DNA of 64,000 nucleotides, from NCBI RefSeq assembly GCF_018918095.1, contig NZ_JAHLPV010000006.1, positions 1-64,000 of the forward strand, written 5' to 3'. This stretch comes from Acetivibrio sp. MSJd-27 (GTDB lineage: Bacteria > Bacillota > Clostridia > UMGS1840 > HGM11507). The notes below the pieces were generated by a model. That model saw nothing but the letters and a program-made list of their open reading frames with translations. It was not told the DNA's origin and searched no databases. Within the stretch, counting starts at the first letter, position 1. Each line of letters starts with the position of its first letter. The translations under genes and the position numbers were made by a program. Below are positions 44,137-53,631 of this stretch, one piece after another.

Positions 44137-44709
44137 TTGGATAAAACCGATGGCAGTACGTGCAAAAAGAAAAAAAAGAAAAAAAGTAATGCGTCATGGA
44201 TTGCTTTAGTGGTTACCATGACTTTTGTCATATCTATCACAATGTCCTTTGTCACGAATAGTTTGACCGAGAATTTAAATATTGTATTTGCCGGACTGAT
44301 TTTGTTGTCTATTATCGCAGTCGGAATTGTTTTTGACATCATTGGGATTGCGGTTACAGCGGCAGATGAAACACCGTTTCACGCCTTGGCTTCCAAAAAG
44401 AAAAAAGGAGCGAAAGCTGCAATTCGGTTAATTCGTAACGCAGAGAAGGTATCGAGTTTCTGCAATGACGTTGTGGGGGATATCGCCGGAATTATAAGCG
44501 GCTCTACCTCAGCGGTGATCGTTATATATATTGTGAATGCATTTCATACAAAATCCGATATTGTTCCGGGCATGATCGTCACCGCACTGGTTGCGGCTTT
44601 GACAGTCGGCGGCAAGGCAATGGGAAAATCTCTTGCCATAAAAAAATCTTATTATATTGTTCATTTTGCAGCAAATGTTTTAAGCTTGTTCGGCTTTGGG
44701 AAAAAGTAA
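44137..44709 (+). CDS. oapA: OLE RNA-associated membrane protein OapA
   Basis: The 190-residue protein has a lysine-rich N-terminus (seven K in a row at about 11-17), then about four TM helices and the central conserved block AVTAADETPFHALASKKKKG...NAEKVSSFCNDVVGDIAGIISG, which recalls DUF21/CNNM-type Mg2+ transporter segments. OapA dimers bind OLE RNA and hold it at the membrane. TTG 44137 is chosen because GAGGTGG precedes it. The gene lies 160 bp after OLE and 22 bp before dxs, as in known OLE loci. Confidence 0.88.
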   Translation: MDKTDGSTCKKKKKKKSNASWIALVVTMTFVISITMSFVTNSLTENLNIVFAGLILLSIIAVGIVFDIIGIAVTAADETPFHALASKKKKGAKAAIRLIRNAEKVSSFCNDVVGDIAGIISGSTSAVIVIYIVNAFHTKSDIVPGMIVTALVAALTVGGKAMGKSLAIKKSYYIVHFAANVLSLFGFGKK

Positions 44710-44731
44710 GATAAGGAAACTGTTTAAAAAA

Positions 44732-46576
44732 ATGAAATTATTAGATCTTATAAACCAGCCAAATGATATAAAGAAAATAAGCGATGAGCAGCTTCCTGCC
44801 CTTTGTGAAGAGATAAGGGAGTTTCTGATTCAATCCGTATCGGAAACCGGAGGACATCTTGCCTCCAATTTGGGGGTGGTGGAACTGACCATCGCTTTAC
44901 ATAAATCCTTTCAGCTTCCACAGGATAAAATTATTTTTGATGTGGGACATCAAAGTTATGTTCATAAAATTTTGACGGGGCGTAAAGAGCAATTTTCTAC
45001 TCTTCGCCAATATAAAGGACTTTCCGGTTTTCCAAAAACCTATGAAAGTGAATATGATACCTTAAATACAGGACACAGTTCTAATTCTATTTCGGTTGCG
45101 CTCGGAATCCGCCGCGCCTTTGATTTGACAGGAAATAAAAGTAAAGTTGTTGCTCTGATCGGGGATGGCGCTTTGAGCGGCGGAATGGCCTATGAGGCGT
45201 TGAACGATGCGGGACAAGGCAGAGACAATGTCATAGTTGTGCTCAATGACAATCAGATGTCAATCTCCAAAAATACTACCGGAATTTCAAACTATCTGAG
45301 TAAAATTCGTACAACGATCCGCTATCTGGATGCAAAAAATTCCATTGAGAATATGTTTAAAAATACACCGAAATTGAAAAAACTGATTCATAATACAAAG
45401 AATGTATTGAAACATGTTTTGGTGTCAGGGGCAATATTTGAAGAACTGGGTTTTTCCTATTACGGCCCTTATGACGGACATAATATCAGTGAACTGTGCG
45501 ATGTCTTTCAAGCAGTAAAACATATTGAACATCCGGTTTTGATTCATGTAATCACCAAAAAAGGCAAGGGATATCTGCCGGCGGAAATTGCACCGGAAAA
45601 ATATCACGGAGTGCCTGCTTTTGATTCCAGCTGCGGTATTGCAAAGACGAAGAAGAAAAATTATTCCTCTGTTTTTGGGGAAAAACTTTGTGCACTTGCC
45701 CAGCAGAATTCGCGTATCACAGCCATCACTGCCTCTATGCCTGACGGCACCGGATTAAGTGCGTTTGCCGGCCTATATCCGGAACGTTTTTATGATGTAG
45801 GAATTGCGGAGGAGCATGCAGTATCCTTGGCTACCGGTCTTGCATTGGGAGGATGCATTCCTGTTTTTGCAGTATACTCTTCCTTTCTGCAGAGAGGTTA
45901 TGATCAGGTTTTAACGGATGTAGCCTTGATGAATACACATGTAGTCTTTTGTGTCGATCGGGCGGGATTGGTCGGAGAAGACGGAGAGACACATCAGGGA
46001 ATTTTTGATTTGTCTTATCTTAGCCATATTCCGAATTTAACCATTTTATCTCCTGCCAGTTTTCAGGAATTGGAAATGATGTTGGAATATGCGGTGCAGT
46101 ATATGAACTCGCCGACGGCTATCCGCTATCCAAGAGGCGGAGAAGGAGCGGTTCTGCCCAAATGTCCTCCAATAGAAACCGGAAAAAGCGTCGTGCTCCT
46201 GGACGGGGAGGACGCGGTTATTGTAGCGGAAGGTAGGATGGTTTCCGTAGCATTGGAAACCGCATACCGTCTTCGTCAGGAAAATATTTATTCGGCTGTA
46301 ATTAATGTTCGTTCCATTAAACCTTTGGATGTTGATTTGATGCAAATGTATGCCCGGAGCACAGGCAGAATGGTCGTGATTGAGGAAAATGTAAAAAGCG
46401 GTGGATTGGGGCAGTCTGTTTTAGATTGTATAAAGGATATTCCCAATACAAAACTGCTTCTTAAATGTATTCCAGATGCGTTTATTGAACACGGATGTGT
46501 CTCGGAGCTTCATAAGGTTTGCGGATTGGACAGCGAATCTGTATTTTCAGAAATGAAAGAGGTGCTTTTTGCTTGA
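44732..46576 (+). CDS. dxs: 1-deoxy-D-xylulose-5-phosphate synthase
   Basis: The 614-residue thiamine-diphosphate enzyme makes DXP from pyruvate and glyceraldehyde 3-phosphate, the first MEP-pathway step. It begins LLDLINQPNDIKKIS, with the TPP motif GDGALSGGMAYEALN...NDNQMSIS, the mid-domain VGIAEEHAVSLATGLA and DRAGLVGEDGETHQG. ATG 44732 gives the family N-terminus. With ispA and ispH also in the window, isoprenoid synthesis is well represented. Confidence 0.96.
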   Translation: MKLLDLINQPNDIKKISDEQLPALCEEIREFLIQSVSETGGHLASNLGVVELTIALHKSFQLPQDKIIFDVGHQSYVHKILTGRKEQFSTLRQYKGLSGFPKTYESEYDTLNTGHSSNSISVALGIRRAFDLTGNKSKVVALIGDGALSGGMAYEALNDAGQGRDNVIVVLNDNQMSISKNTTGISNYLSKIRTTIRYLDAKNSIENMFKNTPKLKKLIHNTKNVLKHVLVSGAIFEELGFSYYGPYDGHNISELCDVFQAVKHIEHPVLIHVITKKGKGYLPAEIAPEKYHGVPAFDSSCGIAKTKKKNYSSVFGEKLCALAQQNSRITAITASMPDGTGLSAFAGLYPERFYDVGIAEEHAVSLATGLALGGCIPVFAVYSSFLQRGYDQVLTDVALMNTHVVFCVDRAGLVGEDGETHQGIFDLSYLSHIPNLTILSPASFQELEMMLEYAVQYMNSPTAIRYPRGGEGAVLPKCPPIETGKSVVLLDGEDAVIVAEGRMVSVALETAYRLRQENIYSAVINVRSIKPLDVDLMQMYARSTGRMVVIEENVKSGGLGQSVLDCIKDIPNTKLLLKCIPDAFIEHGCVSELHKVCGLDSESVFSEMKEVLFA

Positions 46577-47376
46577 AAACAGAAAAAGCCAGGATTGATG
46601 TGCTGATGGTTGAAAAAGGACTGGCGGAAAGCCGTGAAAAAGCCAAAAGCATTCTGATGTCCGGAAATGTATATATCGGTGAAGTAAAATTTGACAAGCC
46701 TGGCATGGCGGTTCCTGTGGATTCTGAGATAACGGTGAGACAGCGGGATCCATATGTCAGCCGCGGCGGACATAAACTGGAAAAGGCAATGCAGTGTTTT
46801 TCCCTGAATTTAAATGAGAAAATATGTATGGATGTAGGAGCTTCTACAGGCGGATTTACGGACTGCATGCTTCAAAATGGCGCGGCAAAAGTTTATGCCG
46901 TTGATGTGGGATATGGTCAGTTGGCGTGGAAGCTGCGCACAGATGACCGTGTTGTCAATTTAGAACGGACAAACATCCGCTATCTGGATCCCGCTTTGAT
47001 TATTGATGAATTGGATTTTGTCTCTATTGATGTGGCATTTATCTCATTAAAATTGGTACTGCCGGTTTTAAAAGAACTCCTGAACGATGGAAAAGAGATT
47101 GTGGCATTAATCAAACCACAATTTGAAGCGGGAAGAGAAAAGGTCGGTAAAAAAGGTGTCGTACGAGACTTATCCGTTCACAAGGAAGTGTGCCATATGA
47201 TAGCGGACTTTGCAGTGGAAGCGGGTTTTTCCGTCACCGGTTTTGATTTTTCTCCTATTAAAGGACCGGAAGGCAATATAGAATATCTGATACATCTTGT
47301 AAAAGGGGAAGGCCAAGAAATGTATGATCTTTCCGCAATGGACAGCGTTGTCGAGAAATCTCATACGGAATTATAG
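46573..47376 (+). CDS. tlyA: TlyA family rRNA (cytidine-2'-O)-methyltransferase
   Basis: The 267-residue protein has an N-terminal S4 RNA-binding domain (RIDVLMVEKGLAESREKAK) and an FtsJ-like methyltransferase domain (MDVGASTGGFTDCMLQNGA, VALIKPQFEAGREKVGKKGVV). TTG 46573 overlaps the dxs stop (TTGA) with GAGGTG upstream, so translation is coupled to dxs. The family methylates 16S and 23S rRNA. Confidence 0.93.
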   Translation: MKTEKARIDVLMVEKGLAESREKAKSILMSGNVYIGEVKFDKPGMAVPVDSEITVRQRDPYVSRGGHKLEKAMQCFSLNLNEKICMDVGASTGGFTDCMLQNGAAKVYAVDVGYGQLAWKLRTDDRVVNLERTNIRYLDPALIIDELDFVSIDVAFISLKLVLPVLKELLNDGKEIVALIKPQFEAGREKVGKKGVVRDLSVHKEVCHMIADFAVEAGFSVTGFDFSPIKGPEGNIEYLIHLVKGEGQEMYDLSAMDSVVEKSHTEL

Positions 47377-47389
47377 GACGGATAGCAGA

Positions 47390-48238
47390 ATGGAAATTAA
47401 AAAGGTTGGAATTATTCTAAAAAGCGAAAGCCAGATTGACATTTTGGACAATCTGATTGAAATGCTTCATAATCACAATAAAGAAATCTATTTTAGCTGT
47501 GAGCTGCCAAAGAAACCGTTTGCTAACATGGTATCGGCTGAAAAATTTTATCAGATTGTGGATTTAATCATTGTGCTCGGAGGGGATGGAACTCTTTTAA
47601 AAATCGCACAGGATGCAGCAATTCACGGCATTCCGATCTTAGGAATTAACTTCGGCCATCTGGGATTTTTATCGGAACTGGAAAAGGAAGATTTAAAAAT
47701 ATTAGAGCGTATGCTTCATGGTCGGTATCAAATTGAAGAGCGCATGATGTTAAAATGCACCATCTTATCTGACGGGGAATCAAAATGTTATTATGGTCTG
47801 AATGATATTGTGATATCCAGAGGTGCAATGCCAAGGATGATTCATTTTAATATTCATGTGGAAAATCAATGTGTGGAAGAATACATTGCCGACGGTCTGA
47901 TTTTGGCGACGCCAACCGGCTCCACTGCTTATTCTCTTTCTGCAGGAGGCCCTATTGTTGAACCGAGCACCGATTTGATTATTGCAACGCCCATTTGTCC
48001 CCATTCCATCAAATCCCGTTCGTTGATTATAAGCGGGCAAAGAAAGGTCAAAGTCGGATTAGATGAGGCATATAATGCGACCGCTTTTATCAGTGTGGAT
48101 GGAATGGAAAACATTATCGTTCCTCCTTCCAGCAGCATTATCATAGAGAAGGCGGAATACACCACGAAATTACTTCGCGTTACGGACAAAAATTTTTATT
48201 CTATTTTGAAAGAGAAATTGACGGAAAGAGGTGTTTGA
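47390..48238 (+). CDS. nadK: NAD kinase
   Basis: The 282-residue enzyme phosphorylates NAD to NADP. It has the GGDGTLLKIA motif, LGINFGHLGFLSE, the second conserved region LNDIVISRG and the ATPTGSTAYSLSAGGPI glycine-rich loop. ATG 47390 is preferred; upstream open sequence lies within tlyA. Confidence 0.96.
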   Translation: MEIKKVGIILKSESQIDILDNLIEMLHNHNKEIYFSCELPKKPFANMVSAEKFYQIVDLIIVLGGDGTLLKIAQDAAIHGIPILGINFGHLGFLSELEKEDLKILERMLHGRYQIEERMMLKCTILSDGESKCYYGLNDIVISRGAMPRMIHFNIHVENQCVEEYIADGLILATPTGSTAYSLSAGGPIVEPSTDLIIATPICPHSIKSRSLIISGQRKVKVGLDEAYNATAFISVDGMENIIVPPSSSIIIEKAEYTTKLLRVTDKNFYSILKEKLTERGV

Positions 48239-48240
48239 AC

Positions 48241-48714
48241 GTGAAAATAAAAAGACAACGTGCAATACTCGATTTGATAAAAAAAGAGGAGATTACAACA
48301 CAAGAAGAACTTTCTGAATATTTAAACCGAATGGGTTTCAAGGTGACGCAGGCAACGGTATCCCGCGATATCAAGGAACTAAAGCTGCTGAAAGTACCAT
48401 CCGAACACAGCAAGGGCAGCAAATATGGATATCTGGAGACAAGAAACACAAATCCGGCCAGCCATGCGATGAACCGATTGACCAGTATTTTTAATGATAC
48501 GGTTCTATCGGTTGATTATGCGGTGAATTTGGTTGTTATAAAAACATTGGAGGGTATGGCGCAGGGGGTTGCAGCTGTTTTGGATGCTCTGAATGATGAT
48601 AGTATTATGGGCACAATTGCCGGCGATAACACCATTATGATCATCACGAAAAGTGAAGTGAAAGCCAAAGAACTTTCTGAAAAGCTAAAAAATTTATTGA
48701 ATTTTTCGAACTGA
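48241..48714 (+). CDS. argR: arginine repressor
   Basis: The 157-residue protein has an N-terminal winged helix (TQATVSRDIKELKLLKVP) and a C-terminal hexamerisation/arginine-binding domain (GTIAGDNTIMII). GTG 48241 follows GAGGTG. ArgR beside recN and the MEP genes is the common Firmicutes arrangement. Confidence 0.95.
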   Translation: MKIKRQRAILDLIKKEEITTQEELSEYLNRMGFKVTQATVSRDIKELKLLKVPSEHSKGSKYGYLETRNTNPASHAMNRLTSIFNDTVLSVDYAVNLVVIKTLEGMAQGVAAVLDALNDDSIMGTIAGDNTIMIITKSEVKAKELSEKLKNLLNFSN

Positions 48715-48727
48715 GAGAGGGATAGTT

Positions 48728-50410
48728 ATGCTGGTAAGCCTTACAATCCATCAAATTGCGGTAATCCAAAGCGTTCAGATTGAATTTGATAAAGGTCTTA
48801 ATATTTTAACCGGGGAAACCGGTGCCGGTAAATCGATTATTATCGATGCACTCAATATGATTTTAGGCAACCGCGTGTCAAAAAACTTGATACGCACTGG
48901 TGAAGAGTCTGCCAGTGTTTCAGCTATTTTTATGGTGCAGGAAAAAGTGCAGGATTATCTCTCAGAAAATGGTTTTCCCTGTGAGGAGGGGGAGCTGATG
49001 CTCTACCGTGAAATAAATATTTCCGGAAAGAGCACGATAAGGATAAACGGGAAATTGGCTACGGCCTCTATTCTGAGAGAAATTGCAGATTCCTTGGTAA
49101 ATATTCATGGACAGCATGACAATCAATCTTTGATGAATCCGGAAAAACATTTACATATCCTAGATGAATTCTGCAACAACGAAAAAGAGCTGTATGATTA
49201 CCGGCAAGCTTATCACCGATATAGACAAATAGAAAAAGAACTCAGCAAGTTTCATATTGATGAAGAAGAAAAAATACGCCGGCAGAGAATGCTGGAGTTT
49301 GAAATACAAGAGATTGAAGCAGCTGATTTAAAAGCGAATGAGGAAGAAGAGCTGACAGAAAAAAGAAATATTCTGTCTAACGCACAGAATATTTTAAAGA
49401 ATGTGAGCAGAGCTTATGAGCTTTTATATGGTTCGGCAAATGCATATGAGGATATGGGGGATGCGGTAAAGTGTATTGAACAGGCCAGCCGTTATGATAC
49501 TTCTTTGAATCAGATAAAAGACAGCGCTTATGATGTGTATTATAATATGGAGTCCGTAGCGGAATCTCTCCGGCATTACCGCGATGGGTTTGAGTACGAT
49601 GAAGCGGAAGTCAATGAGATAGAAGCTAGACTTAGTTTGATAAATGATCTGAAAAGACGTTATGGCGGAAGTTTGGCTTATATTCAAGAATATCTTATGA
49701 AGGCAAAGGAAGAGCTTTCCGGCATTCTTCATTTAGATGAAAAGCTTTCCGAGTTAAAGGTGTTGTATTCTCAGGCTGAAAAAAAGCTTCAAAATACAGC
49801 GGAAATCCTGACAGAATCCCGTAAGAAGGCAGCGGTCAAACTGGAACAGCAGATTATGTCCGAATTGTCGGAATTGAATATGCCCAATACCAAGTTTCAT
49901 GTTTCTTTTTCCATGATAGAAGATACCAAGAAATTTACAGAATACGGGCAGGAAAAAATTGAATTTCTGCTGAGTGCCAATGTGGGACAAAACATGGACA
50001 AGCTGTCTAAAATTGCATCAGGTGGAGAGTTGTCACGGATTATGCTGGCAATCAAATCAGCAGTTTTTGAGCAGGATGGTGCAGAGACTCTTATTTTTGA
50101 TGAAATTGATACCGGTGTCAGCGGTCGGGCAGCACAGAAGATTGCTGAGAAACTCTATAAAGTTTCAAAAAATCGTCAGGTACTTTGCGTTACTCACTTA
50201 CCTCAGATTGCTGCAATGGCCGATCATCATTATTTAATTGAAAAAAATGTGGTTGCGGATGAGACGCTTACAACGGTTTCACACCTTAACGAAGCGGAAA
50301 AGGTACAGGAAATCGCCAGAATCATCGGCGGCGTAAAAATTACTGACTCTACCCTGGAAAATGCCGGTGAGATGCTTGCACTTTCCAGGATGTATAAGAG
50401 GGAAAAATGA
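48728..50410 (+). CDS. recN: DNA repair protein RecN
   Basis: The 560-residue SMC-like ATPase works in double-strand-break repair. Walker A GETGAGKSIIIDALNMILG is near the N-terminus, a long coiled coil spans about 150-380, and the signature ASGGELSRIMLAIK, Walker B TLIFDEIDTGVSGRAAQ and CVTHLPQIAAMADHHY follow. Confidence 0.97.
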   Translation: MLVSLTIHQIAVIQSVQIEFDKGLNILTGETGAGKSIIIDALNMILGNRVSKNLIRTGEESASVSAIFMVQEKVQDYLSENGFPCEEGELMLYREINISGKSTIRINGKLATASILREIADSLVNIHGQHDNQSLMNPEKHLHILDEFCNNEKELYDYRQAYHRYRQIEKELSKFHIDEEEKIRRQRMLEFEIQEIEAADLKANEEEELTEKRNILSNAQNILKNVSRAYELLYGSANAYEDMGDAVKCIEQASRYDTSLNQIKDSAYDVYYNMESVAESLRHYRDGFEYDEAEVNEIEARLSLINDLKRRYGGSLAYIQEYLMKAKEELSGILHLDEKLSELKVLYSQAEKKLQNTAEILTESRKKAAVKLEQQIMSELSELNMPNTKFHVSFSMIEDTKKFTEYGQEKIEFLLSANVGQNMDKLSKIASGGELSRIMLAIKSAVFEQDGAETLIFDEIDTGVSGRAAQKIAEKLYKVSKNRQVLCVTHLPQIAAMADHHYLIEKNVVADETLTTVSHLNEAEKVQEIARIIGGVKITDSTLENAGEMLALSRMYKREK

Positions 50411-50411
50411 C

Positions 50412-50804
50412 ATGGAAACTTACGGATTGGTAAAGCAAGTGAATGATGGAACCGCTGTTGTCAAGGTAGTGCGGGAAAGCTCCTGCGGGGGAAACTGTGC
50501 CGCCTGCAATGCCTGTGGCAATAGGGAAATCCTAACGGTTGTGAAAAATCCTATGGGAGCCAAATGCGGTGATGTTGTAAGAATAACTTCTTGCAGCAGA
50601 CAGGTACTGAAATCTGCTTTTATTTTATATTTTTTACCCATTTTGGTGTTTATTACAGTATATTTGGTGTCTTCGCGATATTTAGAACCAATGTTCTCTA
50701 TTTGCTTTTCTGTCGTTCTGGTAGGATTTTTTTATTTTGTGTTAAAGAAATGCGAAAAAAAGTTGATAATAGACAGTGAGATCACCGATATTATTCACAA
50801 TTAA
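50412..50804 (+). CDS. SoxR-reducing system/RseC family protein
   Basis: The 130-residue membrane protein has an N-terminal cysteine-rich segment (ESSCGGNCAACNACGNREI, residues 19-37), then SCSRQVLKSAFILYFLPILVF and two TM helices. The domain is shared with RseC and RnfB-associated proteins, and the cysteines may bind an Fe-S centre. ATG 50412 immediately follows the recN stop. No rnf or rse genes are nearby. Confidence 0.85.
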   Translation: METYGLVKQVNDGTAVVKVVRESSCGGNCAACNACGNREILTVVKNPMGAKCGDVVRITSCSRQVLKSAFILYFLPILVFITVYLVSSRYLEPMFSICFSVVLVGFFYFVLKKCEKKLIIDSEITDIIHN

Positions 50805-50908
50805 AGAAAAAGGACTGTTTCTGCAGCAGGGGGTATCTTTTGTTTTCGCTGAAAAATCAAAATTTTCACCGAAAATTTTTTGGATGATACTTGAAAGGAG
50901 TACAGCAG

Positions 50909-51574
50909 ATGAAACGAATTACGATATTTACAGGTCACTATGGAAGCGGAAAAACGGAAAATGCAATCAATTATGCGCTGAAGTTGAAAGAGCAGGGGGA
51001 AGAGGTTGTGATCGTAGACCTGGACATTGTCAATCCGTATTACCGCACGAAGGATGCGGAAATTTTTTTGCAGGAAAAAGGGATTGAAGTGATCTCGCCA
51101 TTATTTGCAAACACAAATGTAGAAATGATGACTTTGCCGTCTGATGTGTACAAGGTATTTGCCAACAAATCTAAAAAGGTAATTTTTGATGTCGGAGGAG
51201 ATGACGACGGTGCAACTGCTTTGGGGCAATACTTTTCACATTTTCAAAATGACTCGTATGACATGTTTGTTGTTATAAATACCAAACGCCCCTTGACGGA
51301 GACGAAAGAAAATATTATAATAATTCTATTAGGCATTGCTGAGAAATCTCGATTGAAACCCACAGGGTTGATCAACAATACCAATATTGCCGCGGATACG
51401 CGGATAGAAGATATCAAAGACGGTGAAAAAGTTGTCCTTGAAGTCTCAAAAGAACTTGATGTGCCTTTTATTTGGAGTACTGTCAAAGAAGATTTGGCGG
51501 AGGAATATAAAAAGCATACAGAACACGAAGTTATGCCGCTGCATAAATTTATGGTTATGCCTTGGCAGGAATAA
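50909..51574 (+). CDS. P-loop ATP-binding protein of the MinD/CobQ-like class
   Basis: The 221-residue protein has Walker A TGHYGSGKTENAIN (residues 8-21), VIVDLDIVNPYYRTKD and IFDVGGDDDGATALGQY. It resembles small SIMIBI-class ATPases. ATG 50909 follows AAAGGAG. It lies 17 bp before the ferredoxin of a 2-oxoacid oxidoreductase, so it may help assemble or regulate that complex, though this is inference from position. Confidence 0.8.
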   Translation: MKRITIFTGHYGSGKTENAINYALKLKEQGEEVVIVDLDIVNPYYRTKDAEIFLQEKGIEVISPLFANTNVEMMTLPSDVYKVFANKSKKVIFDVGGDDDGATALGQYFSHFQNDSYDMFVVINTKRPLTETKENIIIILLGIAEKSRLKPTGLINNTNIAADTRIEDIKDGEKVVLEVSKELDVPFIWSTVKEDLAEEYKKHTEHEVMPLHKFMVMPWQE

Positions 51575-51591
51575 ATCGGAGGTGTGAATAT

Positions 51592-51798
51592 ATGGCGCAG
51601 GTAATTATCAACCAGGATGCATGTAAAGGCTGTGGATTGTGTACAACCGCTTGTCCCAAGAAAATTGTCCATTTATCAAAAGATAAACTGAACATAAAAG
51701 GGTTTCATCCGGCAGAAGTGATCGAGCAGGATAAATGTATCGGATGCGGTTTTTGTGCAACAATCTGTCCGGACGTTGTCATCCGCGTAAAAAAGTAG
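51592..51798 (+). CDS. 2-oxoacid:ferredoxin oxidoreductase delta subunit (2[4Fe-4S] ferredoxin)
   Basis: The 68-residue protein has two CxxCxxCxxxC clusters (CKGCGLCTTACP, CIGCGFCATICP). It would carry electrons from the thiamine subunits. ATG 51592 follows GGAGGTG. First of four oxidoreductase subunit genes. Confidence 0.9.
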   Translation: MAQVIINQDACKGCGLCTTACPKKIVHLSKDKLNIKGFHPAEVIEQDKCIGCGFCATICPDVVIRVKK

Positions 51799-51817
51799 AA
51801 CAGGTGGAGGAATTGTT

Positions 51818-52879
51818 ATGGAAAAGTTATTAATGAAGGGGAATGAGGCAATCGCCGAAGCCGCAATCAGAGCTGGCTGCCGGCATTTCTATGGTTATCC
51901 TATTACCCCTCAGACAGAGGTATCTGCATATATGTCCAAGAAGATGCCGAAGGTAGGCGGTCTGTTTTTACAGTCCGAGAGTGAAGTGGCGGCAATCAAT
52001 ATGGTATACGGCTCTGCAGCCGCAGGTGTCAGAACAATGACATCCTCGTCAAGTCCCGGCATCAGTCTGAAGTCAGAGGGAATTTCCTATATTGCAGGTG
52101 CTGATTTGCCTTGTGTTATCTTAAATATCGTAAGGGGCGGCCCTGGTCTGGGAGGAATTCAGCCGGCGCAGTCCGACTATTTTCAAGCCACAAAGGGCGG
52201 TGGACACGGTGATTATCATCTGGTTGTCCTCGCTCCTTCCTCTATTCAAGAATGTGTAGATTTAACCTTTGAAGCATTTGATATTGCCGATACATATCGC
52301 CTTCCTGTTATGATAATGGGAGATGGTATGCTTGGTCAGATGATGGAGCCGGTTGTATTCGGCGAGCATAAAGGAAGAGAAATTCCTGAAAAAACATGGG
52401 CTTGTAGCGGTACAAATATGAAGAGGGAACACAATATTGTCAACTCCCTGTATATCGATCCCAAAGAATTGGAAGATACGGTTATTGCACGGCAGAAAAA
52501 ATATGATTATATTTTGGAAAATGAAGTGAAATATGAAACGGATTCCGTGGAAGATGCGGATATTGTTTTGGTTGCTTATGGCACAATCGGAAGAGTAGCG
52601 AAGAATGCTATGATAAAAGCCAGAGCAGAGGGGCTTAAAGTTGGATTGGTTAGACCGATTACCCTCTGGCCGTTTCCAGCCAAAGCGATCAACGATATCG
52701 CTTCTACGGCAAAAGCATTTATTTCAGTAGAAATGAGCATGGGTCAGATGGTGGAAGATGTCAGACTTGCTGTAAATGGCAAAGCGCCGGTCTACTTCAC
52801 AGGTAGAACCGGAGGTATCATCCCTCAGCCAACTGAAATATTGGAAAAAATCAAAGAAGTTGCGGGAGGTATCAAATAA
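51818..52879 (+). CDS. vorB: 2-oxoacid:ferredoxin oxidoreductase alpha subunit (VorB-type)
   Basis: The 353-residue subunit has the pyrimidine-binding and transketolase C-terminal domains: GNEAIAEAAIRAGCRHFYGYPITPQTEV, MTSSSSPGISLKSEGISY, NIVRGGPGLGGIQPAQSDYFQA (conserved family segments, partly quoted). VorB of branched-chain 2-oxoacid (3-methyl-2-oxobutanoate) ferredoxin oxidoreductase is the closest family; 2-oxoglutarate (KorA) is an alternative. It ends one base into the beta subunit start. Confidence 0.88.
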   Translation: MEKLLMKGNEAIAEAAIRAGCRHFYGYPITPQTEVSAYMSKKMPKVGGLFLQSESEVAAINMVYGSAAAGVRTMTSSSSPGISLKSEGISYIAGADLPCVILNIVRGGPGLGGIQPAQSDYFQATKGGGHGDYHLVVLAPSSIQECVDLTFEAFDIADTYRLPVMIMGDGMLGQMMEPVVFGEHKGREIPEKTWACSGTNMKREHNIVNSLYIDPKELEDTVIARQKKYDYILENEVKYETDSVEDADIVLVAYGTIGRVAKNAMIKARAEGLKVGLVRPITLWPFPAKAINDIASTAKAFISVEMSMGQMVEDVRLAVNGKAPVYFTGRTGGIIPQPTEILEKIKEVAGGIK

Positions 52880-53631
52880 TGAAAACAGTATTCGATAAAC
52901 CACATGCACTGACAGATGTGCCTTTTCATTACTGTCCCGGATGTACCCATGGTATCGTTCACCGCTTGGTTGCAGAAGTAATGGATGAACTGGGAATTGA
53001 GGGGAAAACAGTTGGCGTCGCATCGGTTGGCTGTTCCGTTTTCTCTTATAATTATTTTAACTGTGATATGGTACAGGCAGCTCATGGGCGCGCGCCGGCT
53101 GTTGGAACAGGTGTTAAACGGGCAAATCCGGATAATATTGTTTTTACCTATCAGGGAGACGGTGATTTGGCTGCCATCGGCACGGCAGAAACGATTCATG
53201 CGGCAACAAGAGGCGAAAACATTACGATTATTTTTATCAATAATGCAATATACGGTATGACAGGCGGCCAGATGGCACCGACCTCCTTGGTGGGGCAGAT
53301 TACCCAGACAACCCCCTACGGAAGAAAGATTGAAACGCAAGGCTATCCAATCAGAGTTTGTGAGATGCTAGCCACTCTGGAGGGTCCTTCCTATTTGGAA
53401 CGGGTTTCCGTAGACGATGTAAAGAATATTAAAAATGCCAAAAAAGCTATTAAGAAAGCCTTTGAATATCAAATCGAAGGAAAGGGCTTCAATTTGATTG
53501 AAGTTCTGTCAACTTGTCCTACCAACTGGGGCTTGTCTCCGGTGGAAGCACTGGAATGGCTGAGAAACAATTTGATGGTACACTATCCGCTGGGCGTATT
53601 TAAAGATAAGGGGGCGGAAAACAATGAATAA
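52879..53631 (+). CDS. 2-oxoacid:ferredoxin oxidoreductase beta subunit (thiamine diphosphate)
   Basis: The 250-residue TPP subunit has YCPGCTHGIVHRL with the cluster cysteines, the TPP motif QGDGDLAAIGTAE...FINNAIYGMTGGQMAPTS and the end NLIEVLSTCPTNWG. ATG overlaps the alpha stop (TAATG). It forms the catalytic centre with the alpha subunit. Confidence 0.92.
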   Translation: MKTVFDKPHALTDVPFHYCPGCTHGIVHRLVAEVMDELGIEGKTVGVASVGCSVFSYNYFNCDMVQAAHGRAPAVGTGVKRANPDNIVFTYQGDGDLAAIGTAETIHAATRGENITIIFINNAIYGMTGGQMAPTSLVGQITQTTPYGRKIETQGYPIRVCEMLATLEGPSYLERVSVDDVKNIKNAKKAIKKAFEYQIEGKGFNLIEVLSTCPTNWGLSPVEALEWLRNNLMVHYPLGVFKDKGAENNE

